From: Acetobacterium wieringae
Lineage (GTDB): Bacteria > Bacillota > Clostridia > Eubacteriales > Eubacteriaceae
DNA length: 64,000 nucleotides
NCBI RefSeq assembly: GCF_026646375.1
Contig: NZ_JAIPPU010000002.1
Location: 186,001 to 250,000 of the forward strand
Reading direction: 5' to 3'
Shown here: positions 17,585-25,492 of the stretch, in pieces
How positions within the stretch are numbered: position 1 is the stretch's first letter
Layout: each line of letters begins with the position of its first letter
Notes under the pieces: generated by a model
Databases searched by the model: none
What the model was told of the DNA's origin: nothing
The model's input: the letters and a program-made list of their open reading frames with translations, nothing else
Translations under genes and position numbers: made by a program

Positions 17585-18545
17585 ATGAAGTTGAAATCAA
17601 CTTGATGAACTCATTATATTCATCCTGATCGTCAAAACTTTTATCAAAAAATTTTCCATCTTTGTATCCGTAAACTATTAAATCGCTACCAACAGTTTTA
17701 TAAAAAAAGCTATCGTATTTACGTTCAAGATAACCTTCAAACCAGCCTTCGAGATATCCATAACAATTTTTGATCATATATTTTATTTCTTCTTTTGTGA
17801 AATCTTCAAAGGGACTGTAACACTTACTTCTATCAAGATTTTCATTTATTGGTATAATTTTTGCAAGTTCATAATCTATAGCACCTCTGAGATCGTGAAC
17901 AATCATCAGATATCCAAGATTTTCTTTTTCATCAGAAAATCTCAGTAAAAAATGAAAGCAAAAAGAGCACTTATAGCCATCTCCAATCCCCTGTTCATCA
18001 TTTGGACCAAAAATATCTTCAAGAGTCACAAACATTTTCGAAAATAATAACTTCTTATGCAAATTTAATAATGACATCTGCCAAATAAAATCATTCATTT
18101 CTATCATTACCGCACGTTTTGCGAGAGCCAAAAACTGTGGCCTAGCAAGGCGAATCATATGAACTTGTCGATCATTCCCAGTAGATATTGTAATAGAATT
18201 GTTTTTTATTGGATACATCAGTTCAATGTCTAATTTTTTTAGGATTCCGTCAATATACTGATAATTCTTCTCAAATTTATTTTTCTTATTTTCCTCAAGA
18301 CGTTCTCCGCGGATTTCTTTAACCAAATTCACAACGTTTTCTTCTGTTTTTAGATTAAGCCGTTCCCCTTCTCCCTGAAAAGCATTCTGAACTTGTTCGA
18401 GAGCCAGCATGACAGAATCAGCTAACACGATATAACCGTCTTTTTCAATGAAAGCCACCTTGTCACCTTCTTTGAGATTCATTTTTTTTCGAATATTAAT
18501 TGGAATGGTGATTTGACCATCTGACATAACTTTTGCTAAATCCAT
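17547..18545 (-). CDS. AbrB/SpoVT-domain protein fused to an unknown ~250-aa domain
   Basis: Residues 1-45 are a clear swapped-hairpin AbrB/MazE-type DNA-binding domain (DGQITIPINIRKKMNLKEGDKVAFI). Residues 46-78 continue like stand-alone AbrB antitoxins (EENVVNLVKEIRGER). Instead of ending there, the chain carries about 250 more residues, with a low-identity region containing CSFCFHFLLRF, a mixed helical core and an acidic tail. No catalytic motif is evident. The start has AGAGGTG upstream. The next gene overlaps by about 38 bases. Normal AbrB antitoxins are about 80 residues, so this is a fusion. It may autoregulate its operon, as AbrB antitoxins do. Confidence 0.75.
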   Translation of the reverse strand: MDLAKVMSDGQITIPINIRKKMNLKEGDKVAFIEKDGYIVLADSVMLALEQVQNAFQGEGERLNLKTEENVVNLVKEIRGERLEENKKNKFEKNYQYIDGILKKLDIELMYPIKNNSITISTGNDRQVHMIRLARPQFLALAKRAVMIEMNDFIWQMSLLNLHKKLLFSKMFVTLEDIFGPNDEQGIGDGYKCSFCFHFLLRFSDEKENLGYLMIVHDLRGAIDYELAKIIPINENLDRSKCYSPFEDFTKEEIKYMIKNCYGYLEGWFEGYLERKYDSFFYKTVGSDLIVYGYKDGKFFDKSFDDQDEYNEFIKLISTSYEVENEGSERVD

Positions 18546-18596
18546 TTAACACCTCTTTTAACCCTACTTTATCTACTATTTAATCAACTAGAACAT

Positions 18597-18983
18597 CTAT
18601 GCAATATGCAGTTTTTCCATAAGTGCTTTTTGTAGTGTTTGAGAAAAATTAATGCTGTTCTTTTCAGCCATGTTATTGAGCCAATCGGGGATGGTTAAGG
18701 TCTTTTTCATAGCTCTAGCAGATTTTACATCTTGAGTTATATCACAGGCGACGAGACTTGTGAATGAATCATCTTCAGCAACGATACTTTTAATATCAGA
18801 AGCTGGCTTAATCTCTTCTTCATCTTCGATTAATGATGCCAGATACAACCCTAAAGCTTCCTGGGCTTCTTCCATCACTTCACCAATACTTTCGCCAACA
18901 GTCTGGCAACCAGGAAGATCTGGAAACTCTACCCAATAGGCACCATCTTCTTCATGAAAAATCGCTGGGTATGCACTTAACAT
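18597..18983 (-). CDS. hicB: HicB-family antitoxin
   Basis: The N-terminus is the partial RNase-H-like HicB fold (YPAIFHEEDGAYWVEFPDLPGCQTVGES, shown by YWVEFPDLPGC). The C-terminus is a ribbon-helix-helix-like segment (KTLTIPDWLNNMAEKN..FSQTLQKAL) for operator binding. At 128 residues it is a typical long HicB. HicB neutralises HicA, an mRNA interferase, and represses the operon. The start has AGGAGG upstream. It lies 31 bases downstream of hicA, the toxin-first order usual for this family. Confidence 0.92.
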   Translation of the reverse strand: MLSAYPAIFHEEDGAYWVEFPDLPGCQTVGESIGEVMEEAQEALGLYLASLIEDEEEIKPASDIKSIVAEDDSFTSLVACDITQDVKSARAMKKTLTIPDWLNNMAEKNSINFSQTLQKALMEKLHIA

Positions 18984-19014
18984 TTTAATTACCTCCTTGG
19001 TATTGGTGACAAGG

Positions 19015-19221
19015 CTATTTCAGCCCTGTCCTTTTGAGAATTGTTTTTAGTAAGCCAGTTGGGACGTCTTTTCCATGAACAGGGATAATCTCGGTTTTAC
19101 CATTTTTCTTCATGACATGATGGCTCCCTTTGATTCGTTCTTCGACCCATCCATTTTTCTCAAGTAATTTGAGTATGTCTCTAGGAGCCGTTGTTTTGTT
19201 ATAATTTTCGGATAACACCAA
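19015..19221 (-). CDS. hicA: HicA-family mRNA interferase toxin
   Basis: The core TAPRDILKLLEKNGWVEERIKGSHHVMKKNGKTEIIPVHGKDVPTG matches the small dsRBD-like HicA fold; the catalytic His lies in GSHHVM. HicA cleaves mRNA when HicB is degraded. There is no ATG in the correct place: the frame opens with TTG (19221) then GTG (19218), with AGGGA a few bases upstream. The 5' end overlaps the last codons of the upstream RAYT transposase gene by about 23 bases. The native start may have been replaced when the transposase gene landed here, so expression level is uncertain, but the domain looks complete. Confidence 0.85.
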   Translation of the reverse strand: MVLSENYNKTTAPRDILKLLEKNGWVEERIKGSHHVMKKNGKTEIIPVHGKDVPTGLLKTILKRTGLK

Positions 19222-19957
19222 AGCTAATCCCTGTCAAGCGTTCAATCTGCCTGATGGATAACCCTTGTTGTTTGCATATCCTGATTAAATCGTTGCGCAA
19301 TTCCTTATTAAAGCTCTGTATTTCAATCGGATTTTGTACAGAAGCAATATCTTTGATAAACGCTTTTGCTTCCGAATCATTCCATCTAATGTAATCATCA
19401 TATTCTAAAACGTGGGTATCAATTTTATCAGCGCTAAATTCTTTAAATAAACCGATTGCCTTTTGACTATCATTGGAAAATATTCCAAGCCCTGTTTCAA
19501 CATTACAAATATTTTTTCTGTTTGTGTATTCGTTATAACTGCACCAGCGATACTCTGATAGCTCTTTTGTAATACCTGCTTTCAAGGGGTTGTGATGAAT
19601 GTAACGAATTACTGTTAAAAAATAGCCATCATCTTCTACGGCTTCACTTTTATACCGATCCTGAAACAAGTGTCCTCGCCGATTATATTTCAAGTTATAC
19701 CAATAAACATAACTAGATCCGATTCGTTTAAATACCGTTCCCAAATCCTCATTGCCTTCTTTTATTAGCAAATGAACATGATTGCTCATTAAACAATAAG
19801 CATAAATTTCAATTCCACTCGTCTCTTTTTGTCTAGTTAGCGACTCCAAGAATTGAATATAGTCTTCTGTATCTTCAAAAATAATTTGGCGGTTGATTCC
19901 TCTCATGATTATATGATAGATCCCAGTGCTACTTCTCGTTCGTGCTTTTCTCGGCAT
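19199..19957 (-). CDS. REP-associated (Y1, Transposase_17) single-strand transposase, RAYT type
   Basis: The protein carries the HUH motif NHVHLL (His60/His62 from the ATG) and the segment RYIHHNPLKAG with the presumed nucleophilic tyrosine. Both are typical of the IS200-related Y1 family that processes REP hairpins. It is about 252 residues. The start is ATG 19957, or TTG 19963 which has AAGGTGAG at better spacing. An extra C-terminal region (about 170-252) ends in a helix-turn-helix-like KQQGLSIRQIERLTGIS. There are no IS200 ends. Instead, a type A repeat sits 20 bases upstream in the same orientation (19984-20007). RAYTs are domesticated transposases that act on dispersed REPs. This one is the best candidate for mobilising the window's repeats. 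Confidence 0.88.
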   Translation of the reverse strand: MPRKARTRSSTGIYHIIMRGINRQIIFEDTEDYIQFLESLTRQKETSGIEIYAYCLMSNHVHLLIKEGNEDLGTVFKRIGSSYVYWYNLKYNRRGHLFQDRYKSEAVEDDGYFLTVIRYIHHNPLKAGITKELSEYRWCSYNEYTNRKNICNVETGLGIFSNDSQKAIGLFKEFSADKIDTHVLEYDDYIRWNDSEAKAFIKDIASVQNPIEIQSFNKELRNDLIRICKQQGLSIRQIERLTGISFGVIRKL

Positions 19958-19983
19958 ATCCAATTCTCACTCACCTTCAATTT

Positions 19984-20007
19984 ACAATAGAACCGTCCCT
20001 TTGTGCT
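19984..20007 (-). repeat. type A repeat, beside the RAYT gene
   Basis: On the minus strand AGCACAAAGGGACGGTTCTA lies about 20 bases before the RAYT start. It is the same core as the copies at 36337, 37944 and 49459. Confidence 0.75.
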
Positions 20008-20015
20008 ATTTGTAC

Positions 20016-20378
20016 TTATCTCATGGGTTTTTGCCTGAATGTGCTGCCTTTTTTAAATGTTCTCAAACGAATGTTTCGAGGGTGTTTTTCTTCAATTGGC
20101 ACAATAGCCAGAGTTTTGCCAAGTGGTCTTAGTATTTTTAAAATGGTCATTAATTGGGGATCAGTTGTGCCTTTTTCCATTCTGGCAATGACGGGTTGCT
20201 TAACACCACTGGCTTCTTCCAACTGCTTTTGAGTGATTCCCTGATCATTTCTGGCGCGAATTAATTCGCTTATTAATGCTACTCTCAAATCAGATTCCAT
20301 TATTTCTTGCGGGGTGAATGTTCTTTTCTCAAATTCATCCCAGCTTGATCCAATGGGACTTACTTTTGTTTTACTCAT
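20016..20378 (-). CDS. XRE/HigA-type antitoxin
   Basis: A HTH_3/XRE domain occupies about residues 38-95 (ALISELIRARNDQGITQKQLEEASGVKQ..ARMEKGTTDPQ; key part ITQKQLEEASG). The protein is the usual partner of Gp49/HigB toxins and should repress its own operon. I place the start at ATG 20378 (MSKTKVSPIG). The open frame continues upstream to 20462, but the extra residues (KKVQKTPKREIEQAKRNMKD) are the C-terminus of the toxin read in the same frame. The C-terminal tail (PRNIRLRTFKKGSTF..) is longer than usual and runs to the type A repeat. Confidence 0.82.
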   Translation of the reverse strand: MSKTKVSPIGSSWDEFEKRTFTPQEIMESDLRVALISELIRARNDQGITQKQLEEASGVKQPVIARMEKGTTDPQLMTILKILRPLGKTLAIVPIEEKHPRNIRLRTFKKGSTFRQKPMR

Positions 20379-20732
20379 TTTCAATACTCTTTCAACAAAA
20401 TCTTTCATATTCCGTTTCGCTTGTTCAATTTCTCGTTTAGGCGTTTTCTGTACCTTCTTCATGAAATAATGTAGGAGAATAAAGCGATTTCCATCCCAAC
20501 CAATAAATTAAATGCGATCCCTTAATGGTCTTAATTCCCAAATTTCACCCTCTATGTGTTTGTCATAAGGCTCACCAGCTCTTGTTCCATGTTCTTTTAG
20601 TATCTTCATGTAGTCTCTGATTTTATTCAGTTTAATCCGGCTATCCTTGTCATTTTTGCTTGCTAATTCTTCTAAATACTGCAACACTGGCTCTTTACCA
20701 TTTTTGTCACAATAAAATTCTATTTTGTACAT
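20379..20732 (-). pseudogene. HigB/Gp49-type toxin broken by an in-frame TAA
   Basis: Residues 1-74 ([22 protein letters not shown].., ending [10 protein letters not shown]) match the N-terminal two thirds of Gp49/HigB RelE-like toxins. The frame then hits TAA at 20508-20510. Directly after it, in the same frame, follow FIGWDGNRFILLHYFMKK and VQKTPKREIEQAKRNMKD, which are the expected C-terminus. A single nonsense change (for example TAT or TTT to TAA) explains this. The normal toxin stop also seems lost, so the toxin tail fuses in frame to the antitoxin. Toxin inactive unless the stop is read through. Confidence 0.8.
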
Positions 20733-21342
20733 ACACGTTTATTACCTTTCAATCATGACTTAATTATAACTCTTAAGTTATAACATTGCAACATATTTTG
20801 GTTATTTATATTTTTCGACACAACCATCAAAGTAATAATATGTATTTGAAGTGTTGGTTTATTCAGGGAACCGATGATTGTGGGGAAATCTAGAACGATT
20901 TTCTGAAAAATCAGTTATGGCCACATTAGTTTGATCCTTTTTTCCCGACAGTCCCGACAATGGTGACAACTATCATTGGACACTAACACCGAAACTATTG
21001 GTACCATGTCCGAATTGGGTGGCTCTGACATCAGATCGACTGGCACTGTAGCCCGGAATCATTTGAACAAAATTTGCCTGACACGACTGTCGGCACTGAC
21101 GGCAATTCGGAGAAAAAAAATAGACTGGTTGGAGAATTCAAATTCTTCAGCGAGTTTAGCTGGGCAAAAACTGGCCAACAAATTGGAAACAGACAAAAGC
21201 TGGAAACCTGAGCCACCAGCTAAATCTTTTCCAGACAGTTTGCTCAATATTTTTCAGCCAGCAAAGTGCACAATAGAACCGTCCCCTTGTGCTATGATTC
21301 AGCTACAACAATGCTTTTGAGGAATAGCTTTGTCAATTACTT
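20733..21342. other. non-coding IS/repeat debris, copy 1 of a composite repeat
   Basis: 20857-21293 is largely repeated at 28228-28808: the segment beginning TTCAGGGAACCGATGATTGT, one 43-base unit (GGTGGCTCTGACATCAGATC..), a ~190-base block (GACTGGTTGGAGAATTCAAA..) and a terminal type A repeat at 21266-21293. Short frames across it are not believable genes. Confidence 0.6.
21266..21293 (-). repeat. type A repeat
   Basis: Core AGAACCGTCCCCTTGTGC read on the plus strand, bounded by GTGCAC and GTGCT. It closes a copy of the composite repeat. Confidence 0.7.
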
Positions 21343-21579
21343 CTAACATGCTTTGCTCTTTTCGAATAAAAACTCTGGGTCAAGATCCGCTTGATTGCAC
21401 CATTCAATACTGTCAAATCTAACACGTACGGTCTTAAATTTCTCCTCATTCTTTAACTCTTGAAAAATACCCTTATCCAAATATGGACTGACATCGAATA
21501 TTCTCTTTTCACCATTTTCAAAAGTTAAGAGTAACTTATAATCATTTAAAGGTTCTACATCAATAACTGCTAAATACAT
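21343..21579 (-). CDS. DUF2442 domain protein
   Basis: A 78-residue protein matching the DUF2442 pattern: VEPLNDYKLLLTFENGEKRIFDVSPYL near the start and SIEWCNQADLDPEFLFE near the end. Function is unknown. The family often sits directly beside DUF4160, and the pair has been suggested to be toxin-antitoxin-like. Here it follows the DUF4160 gene by 11 bases. The ATG has AGGAGG 7 bases upstream. Probably soluble and cytoplasmic. Confidence 0.8.
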   Translation of the reverse strand: MYLAVIDVEPLNDYKLLLTFENGEKRIFDVSPYLDKGIFQELKNEEKFKTVRVRFDSIEWCNQADLDPEFLFEKSKAC

Positions 21580-21590
21580 TATTCGACCTC

Positions 21591-21857
21591 CTATTTTAAT
21601 GGATCAATTTTGTATGGAAGCTCACTATTCATTGCCAGCATCCAATCTGCAAGTAGTTCTTCCTGTCTTAGCTCAGCCCATGCTAAAACAAGCTTAAGCT
21701 GTTTCTTTGGCAAATTGCCTTCTTTTAATTCACAAGTTTTAATGTCAATAATGGCCTTGTATTCCCCATAATACGCATGAAAATGTGGCGGATTATGTTC
21801 TTCTGGCGCACAAAACATCCGAATGATAATTCCATAAAACATACTAATTGTCGGCAT
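21591..21857 (-). CDS. DUF4160 domain protein
   Basis: An 88-residue protein with the DUF4160 signature: MPTISMFYGIIIRMF, HNPPHFHAYYGEYKA and LAWAELRQEELLADW. The histidine cluster HNPPHFHAYY is strongly conserved in the family and could be catalytic or metal-binding, but no activity is established that I know of. It is the first gene of a two-gene unit with DUF2442. AAAGGA lies upstream of the ATG. The pair lies between two copies of IS-related debris, which fits horizontal acquisition. Confidence 0.82.
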   Translation of the reverse strand: MPTISMFYGIIIRMFCAPEEHNPPHFHAYYGEYKAIIDIKTCELKEGNLPKKQLKLVLAWAELRQEELLADWMLAMNSELPYKIDPLK

Positions 21858-22652
21858 TATTATTGTCCTTTCACGTTCACTACTATTTTTTCATTTTTTT
21901 TCGAATTGACAACACACGAACATAACCAGTTGAGTATTTCGGTCGAATCTTCCAACTGAACCGGATATTCGTGCCAGTCGATTCGGTGTTTCGTGCCAAC
22001 GCTTCCGGGTTTTCGTTTCAACCGTTCCGGTCAGGTTTCAATCAGGGTATAAGGGATATATGCATCAGTTAACTGATGTAAATCCATTTTAGGAGGTCAT
22101 TCTCATGACCAAATACCGTGAAATTCTAAGGTTGTTCAACCTTGGCATCAACCAGACTGGTATTGCCAGTAGCTGTGGCTGTGCCAGAAAAACAGTTCGG
22201 GATGTTGTTAATCGAGCCAAAGCCTGCAACATCATCTGGCCGTTACCGGCCGAAACAACGGATGCAGATCTGGAAAAATTATTGTTTCCTGATAAATCCG
22301 TGCCAAAATCGGACCGCAAGTTTCCGGACTATGATTACATCGATAAGGAAATGCTGCGCAGTGGGGTAACGCTAAAACTTCTCTGGAATGAATACTGTGA
22401 AAGCTGTCGACAGAATAGAGATATCCCACTGATGTATACGCAATTCTGTCACCATTATCAGAAGTACAGCGACAAGAAACGGGCAACCATGCACATTCCC
22501 CGCAAGCCCGGCGAGCAAATCGAAGTGGACTGGGCTGGAAAGCTGGCTTACATCATTGATACCGATACCGGTGAAATGATCCCCTGCCATATTTTTGTCG
22601 GGGTTCTGAATTACAGTCTCTATGCCTATGTGGAAGCCTTTCTCAAAATGAA

Positions 22653-22653
22653 C
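22653..22653 (+). other. frameshift site in istA (one base missing)
   Basis: AAAATGAACTGG is expected to be AAAATGAACCTGG. Restoring one C joins the two IstA reading frames. Confidence 0.75.
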
Positions 22654-23113
22654 TGGAAAGCTGGATTACCGCCCATATCCATATGTATCAATACTTTGGC
22701 GGCAGCACAACCATGCTGATACCTGATAATCTCAAGACCGGCGTTGATAAAACAAACGACTGGTATACGCCAAAAATCAATAAAACCTATTATGAAATGG
22801 CGGAATACTACGATACCGCCGTGTTACCGGCACGAGTGAAGGCGCCCAAAGACAAACCTGGTGTCGAGGGTTCAGTCAATGTTGTAACCAACTGGATTAC
22901 AGCGGCCATCCGCAACGAGAAATTCTTTGCGCTTGAGGAACTGAATCGTGAAATCCAGATTCAGCTGGAAAAGCTCAATCACAAGCCCTTTCAAAAAAAG
23001 GATGGCAGTCGGCACAGTGTTTACCTTGCTGATGAAAAGCCTTTTCTTACGCCATTGCCACCTGCCCCTTATGAATTGTCGCAATGGAAAAAAGCCACGG
23101 TACAGTTCAATTA

Positions 23114-23147
23114 TCATATTAAATGTGAAGCTTCACATTTAATATGA
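23114..23147. repeat. 34-base perfect palindrome at left junction of RIT element
   Basis: The two 17-base halves are exact reverse complements, centred between 23130 and 23131 (AAGCTT core). It contains the istA target sequence TCATATT, a 20-base spacer palindrome (23121-23140) and the inverted target AATATGA that begins the left inverted repeat. TCATATT is repeated at 26607-26613. Confidence 0.85.
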
Positions 23148-23176
23148 AATGACAAGTTTGACAAAATGTAAAGTTG
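23141..23176 (+). repeat. RIT left terminal inverted repeat (36 bases)
   Basis: Exact reverse complement of 26578-26613. Confidence 0.9.
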
Positions 23177-23279
23177 TGACGATTTTTCTTAGTTAAATGG
23201 GAATTTCTCGTTGTTTGTCTTTACATTTAATCTCATACTTAAAGAGGCTACTGCCAAATTTTAAGCATGAGGTGAAAAA

Positions 23280-24524
23280 ATGAACATGTCGATTAATGAA
23301 TTAATTGATTATGCAAGTGAAGCACTGTTGGATAATGGGTGCACTCAAGATTATGTAAAACATCTTTCCTATACATGGACTGGGTTGAAGCATTATCTTA
23401 GTGTCACGAATCAAGCCTATTCTGAAACAATTGGGAACGCTTTTCTGCGTGAACGTTATGCGATTGAAACCGATAAAACTTTTGCTAAGCTTTCTGCAAT
23501 TAACAAACGCCGGAGACGGGCGATTCACATTTTGTCTAATTGTCTGATGCATGATGTTGTTACATTGCCAAAATCCTATTCACTTTGTCGGTTTTCATGC
23601 CATTACAAAACAGAATTACTTGATTTTGTGGAATTCAGAAAACAGCAGGATTTTTCATTATCTACTCTAAACAGGGACATTTGCTGCCTCAACAGGTTAT
23701 CTGTTTACCTGGATGCTCTGGATCTTCGATCCCTGACTGATCTTAACAGTGCGCATCTGGTAGGATTTGTAAAATATCTTTCTGTTGAAGGACATCTGCC
23801 GACACTAAAGGGTTTTGCTTCAACCATAAGGTTGTTAATGCGTTACCTGTATAAAACGGGTGTCCAAAAAACGGATCTTTCAAAGTTTGTGCCAAAAGTA
23901 AAACCCAAAACGGATGGAATTCCTTCTGTTTATACCCCAGATGAAATCGAATCGATGTTGACCCATTTTAACCGCACTAACCCTAAAGGAATAAGAGACT
24001 ATGCGATGGTATTGTTGGCTGTTCGCCTTGGAATGCGGGCTTCAGACATCTGTTCGTTAAAGTTTGAAAACATCGACTGGCAAGCGAACACGATCTCTTT
24101 CATCGCCAAAAAAAATCAGAAGTCGGCAGTATTACCTTTAATTAGCGAGGTTGGACATGCCATTATTGATTATCTCCAACATAGCCGTCCAGAAACAACG
24201 GATAAACACATATTTGTACGATTGCAAAAACCGTTTAGAGAGCTACAACCAAGCGGTCTACATACGATTGTTACTCAGGCAATGCGTAATGCCGGCATCA
24301 TCATTCCATCTGGAAAGCGGCATGGACCCCATGCATTAAGAGCCAGTCTTGCAACTGAAATGCTGGCACATAATACACCTTTGCCGATAATTTCAGAGAC
24401 ATTAACACATACCTGTACGGATACCACAAAGATTTATCTAAAAGTTGATGTCAGTCATCTGCGACAATGTTCGCTTGAAGTCCCCCCACTTGGAAATGTC
24501 TGGATGGGAGGTTTCCTGTTATGA
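23280..24524 (+). CDS. RIT tyrosine recombinase A
   Basis: A 414-residue tyrosine recombinase, the first and longest of the trio. The catalytic domain shows the first Arg in RLGMRASDICSL, the HxxR box as HALRASLAT, and the end as LTHTCTDTTKIYLKVD. That gives a conserved His position and the nucleophilic Tyr. The N-terminal ~200 residues include a SAM-like core-binding domain (FVEFRKQQDFSLSTLNRD). The start has GAGGTG upstream. The stop overlaps the next start (ATGA). In RIT elements the three proteins are thought to work together, but their division of labour is unknown. Confidence 0.88.
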   Translation: MNMSINELIDYASEALLDNGCTQDYVKHLSYTWTGLKHYLSVTNQAYSETIGNAFLRERYAIETDKTFAKLSAINKRRRRAIHILSNCLMHDVVTLPKSYSLCRFSCHYKTELLDFVEFRKQQDFSLSTLNRDICCLNRLSVYLDALDLRSLTDLNSAHLVGFVKYLSVEGHLPTLKGFASTIRLLMRYLYKTGVQKTDLSKFVPKVKPKTDGIPSVYTPDEIESMLTHFNRTNPKGIRDYAMVLLAVRLGMRASDICSLKFENIDWQANTISFIAKKNQKSAVLPLISEVGHAIIDYLQHSRPETTDKHIFVRLQKPFRELQPSGLHTIVTQAMRNAGIIIPSGKRHGPHALRASLATEMLAHNTPLPIISETLTHTCTDTTKIYLKVDVSHLRQCSLEVPPLGNVWMGGFLL

Positions 24525-25492
24525 AAAACTATTTTAGTGGTCCTTTTTCTGATCTTCTCAACGAATTCGTACAATTCAAACGAAATACAGGCTTTAAATA
24601 TGAAAAGGAAAGTCATTACTTAAAGCAATTTTCTGAATTCACCCTGAGCCAAGGAATCACAGACCCGGTCTTGTCTAAAAATTTAGCCGAAGCATGGTGT
24701 AATAAGAAACCCTTTGAGAATCAACGTAATTGCACAGAACAACGGATATCCTGTCTCCGCCAATTCGCTTTGTATCTTGGTTCTCTTGGTTATGATGCGT
24801 ACGTTCCGATCCATATCGATAATAAACGAAGTCGAAGATCAAAATATGTTGCTTATGTTTTTACGCATCAAGAAATTTCTGCAATTATTTCATGTAGCGA
24901 CAAAATCTATCCCCATCGCAGATCAACCATGCACCTTGTTATGCCGATTCTTGTCAGACTCCTTTACTGTACAGGACTGCGAATCAATGAGGCCTTGAAA
25001 CTTCAGTTAGCACATGTGGATCTCGTTAACGGTATTCTTCGCATTGAGCATGCTAAGTTTGATAAGGATCGATTGATCCCCCTTTCGCCGAGTATGAGAA
25101 ACGTGCTTGAGCAATACTGTGAAATGTTGCATCCGCTGTATCTTCCTAATGACTATCTTTTTATTGGTATTGCCCGAGAACCATATTCTCACCACGCTAT
25201 TTACTATCGATTTCGTGAGCTTCTTCAACAGGCGGGTATTCCACATGCTGGACGAGGAAATGGTCCAAGAATTCATGATATCCGGCATACATTTTGTTGT
25301 CATACTTTACAGAAATCGGTTGCGGATGACGTTGATCTCAATGCTGTCCTTCCAATATTATCGGTGTATCTGGGACATGAATCCATTGCAGCAACCAGTC
25401 AATACCTCAAAATGACAGCTGAAGTTTATCCTGCTGTAATGGAGGCCGTTAACAGTGTCTGCTCATTTGTGATTCCAGTGGTGAACAAATGA
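24521..25492 (+). CDS. RIT tyrosine recombinase B
   Basis: A 323-residue tyrosine recombinase and the middle gene of the trio. Catalytic residues are visible: Arg in YCTGLRINEALKL, HxxR in HDIRHTFCCH, LGHES for the second His, and Tyr in ATSQYLKMT. The N-terminal SAM-like domain (FVQFKRNTGFKYEKES) is short. Translation is coupled to the genes on both sides by 4-base ATGA overlaps. The length and the order (about 410, 320, 340 residues) fit the RIT pattern. Confidence 0.88.
   Translation: MKNYFSGPFSDLLNEFVQFKRNTGFKYEKESHYLKQFSEFTLSQGITDPVLSKNLAEAWCNKKPFENQRNCTEQRISCLRQFALYLGSLGYDAYVPIHIDNKRSRRSKYVAYVFTHQEISAIISCSDKIYPHRRSTMHLVMPILVRLLYCTGLRINEALKLQLAHVDLVNGILRIEHAKFDKDRLIPLSPSMRNVLEQYCEMLHPLYLPNDYLFIGIAREPYSHHAIYYRFRELLQQAGIPHAGRGNGPRIHDIRHTFCCHTLQKSVADDVDLNAVLPILSVYLGHESIAATSQYLKMTAEVYPAVMEAVNSVCSFVIPVVNK

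Noticed and set aside
20976-21320. 114-aa plus-strand frame
   Set aside because: Lies wholly within the composite IS/type A repeat; the same peptide pieces recur in other copies.
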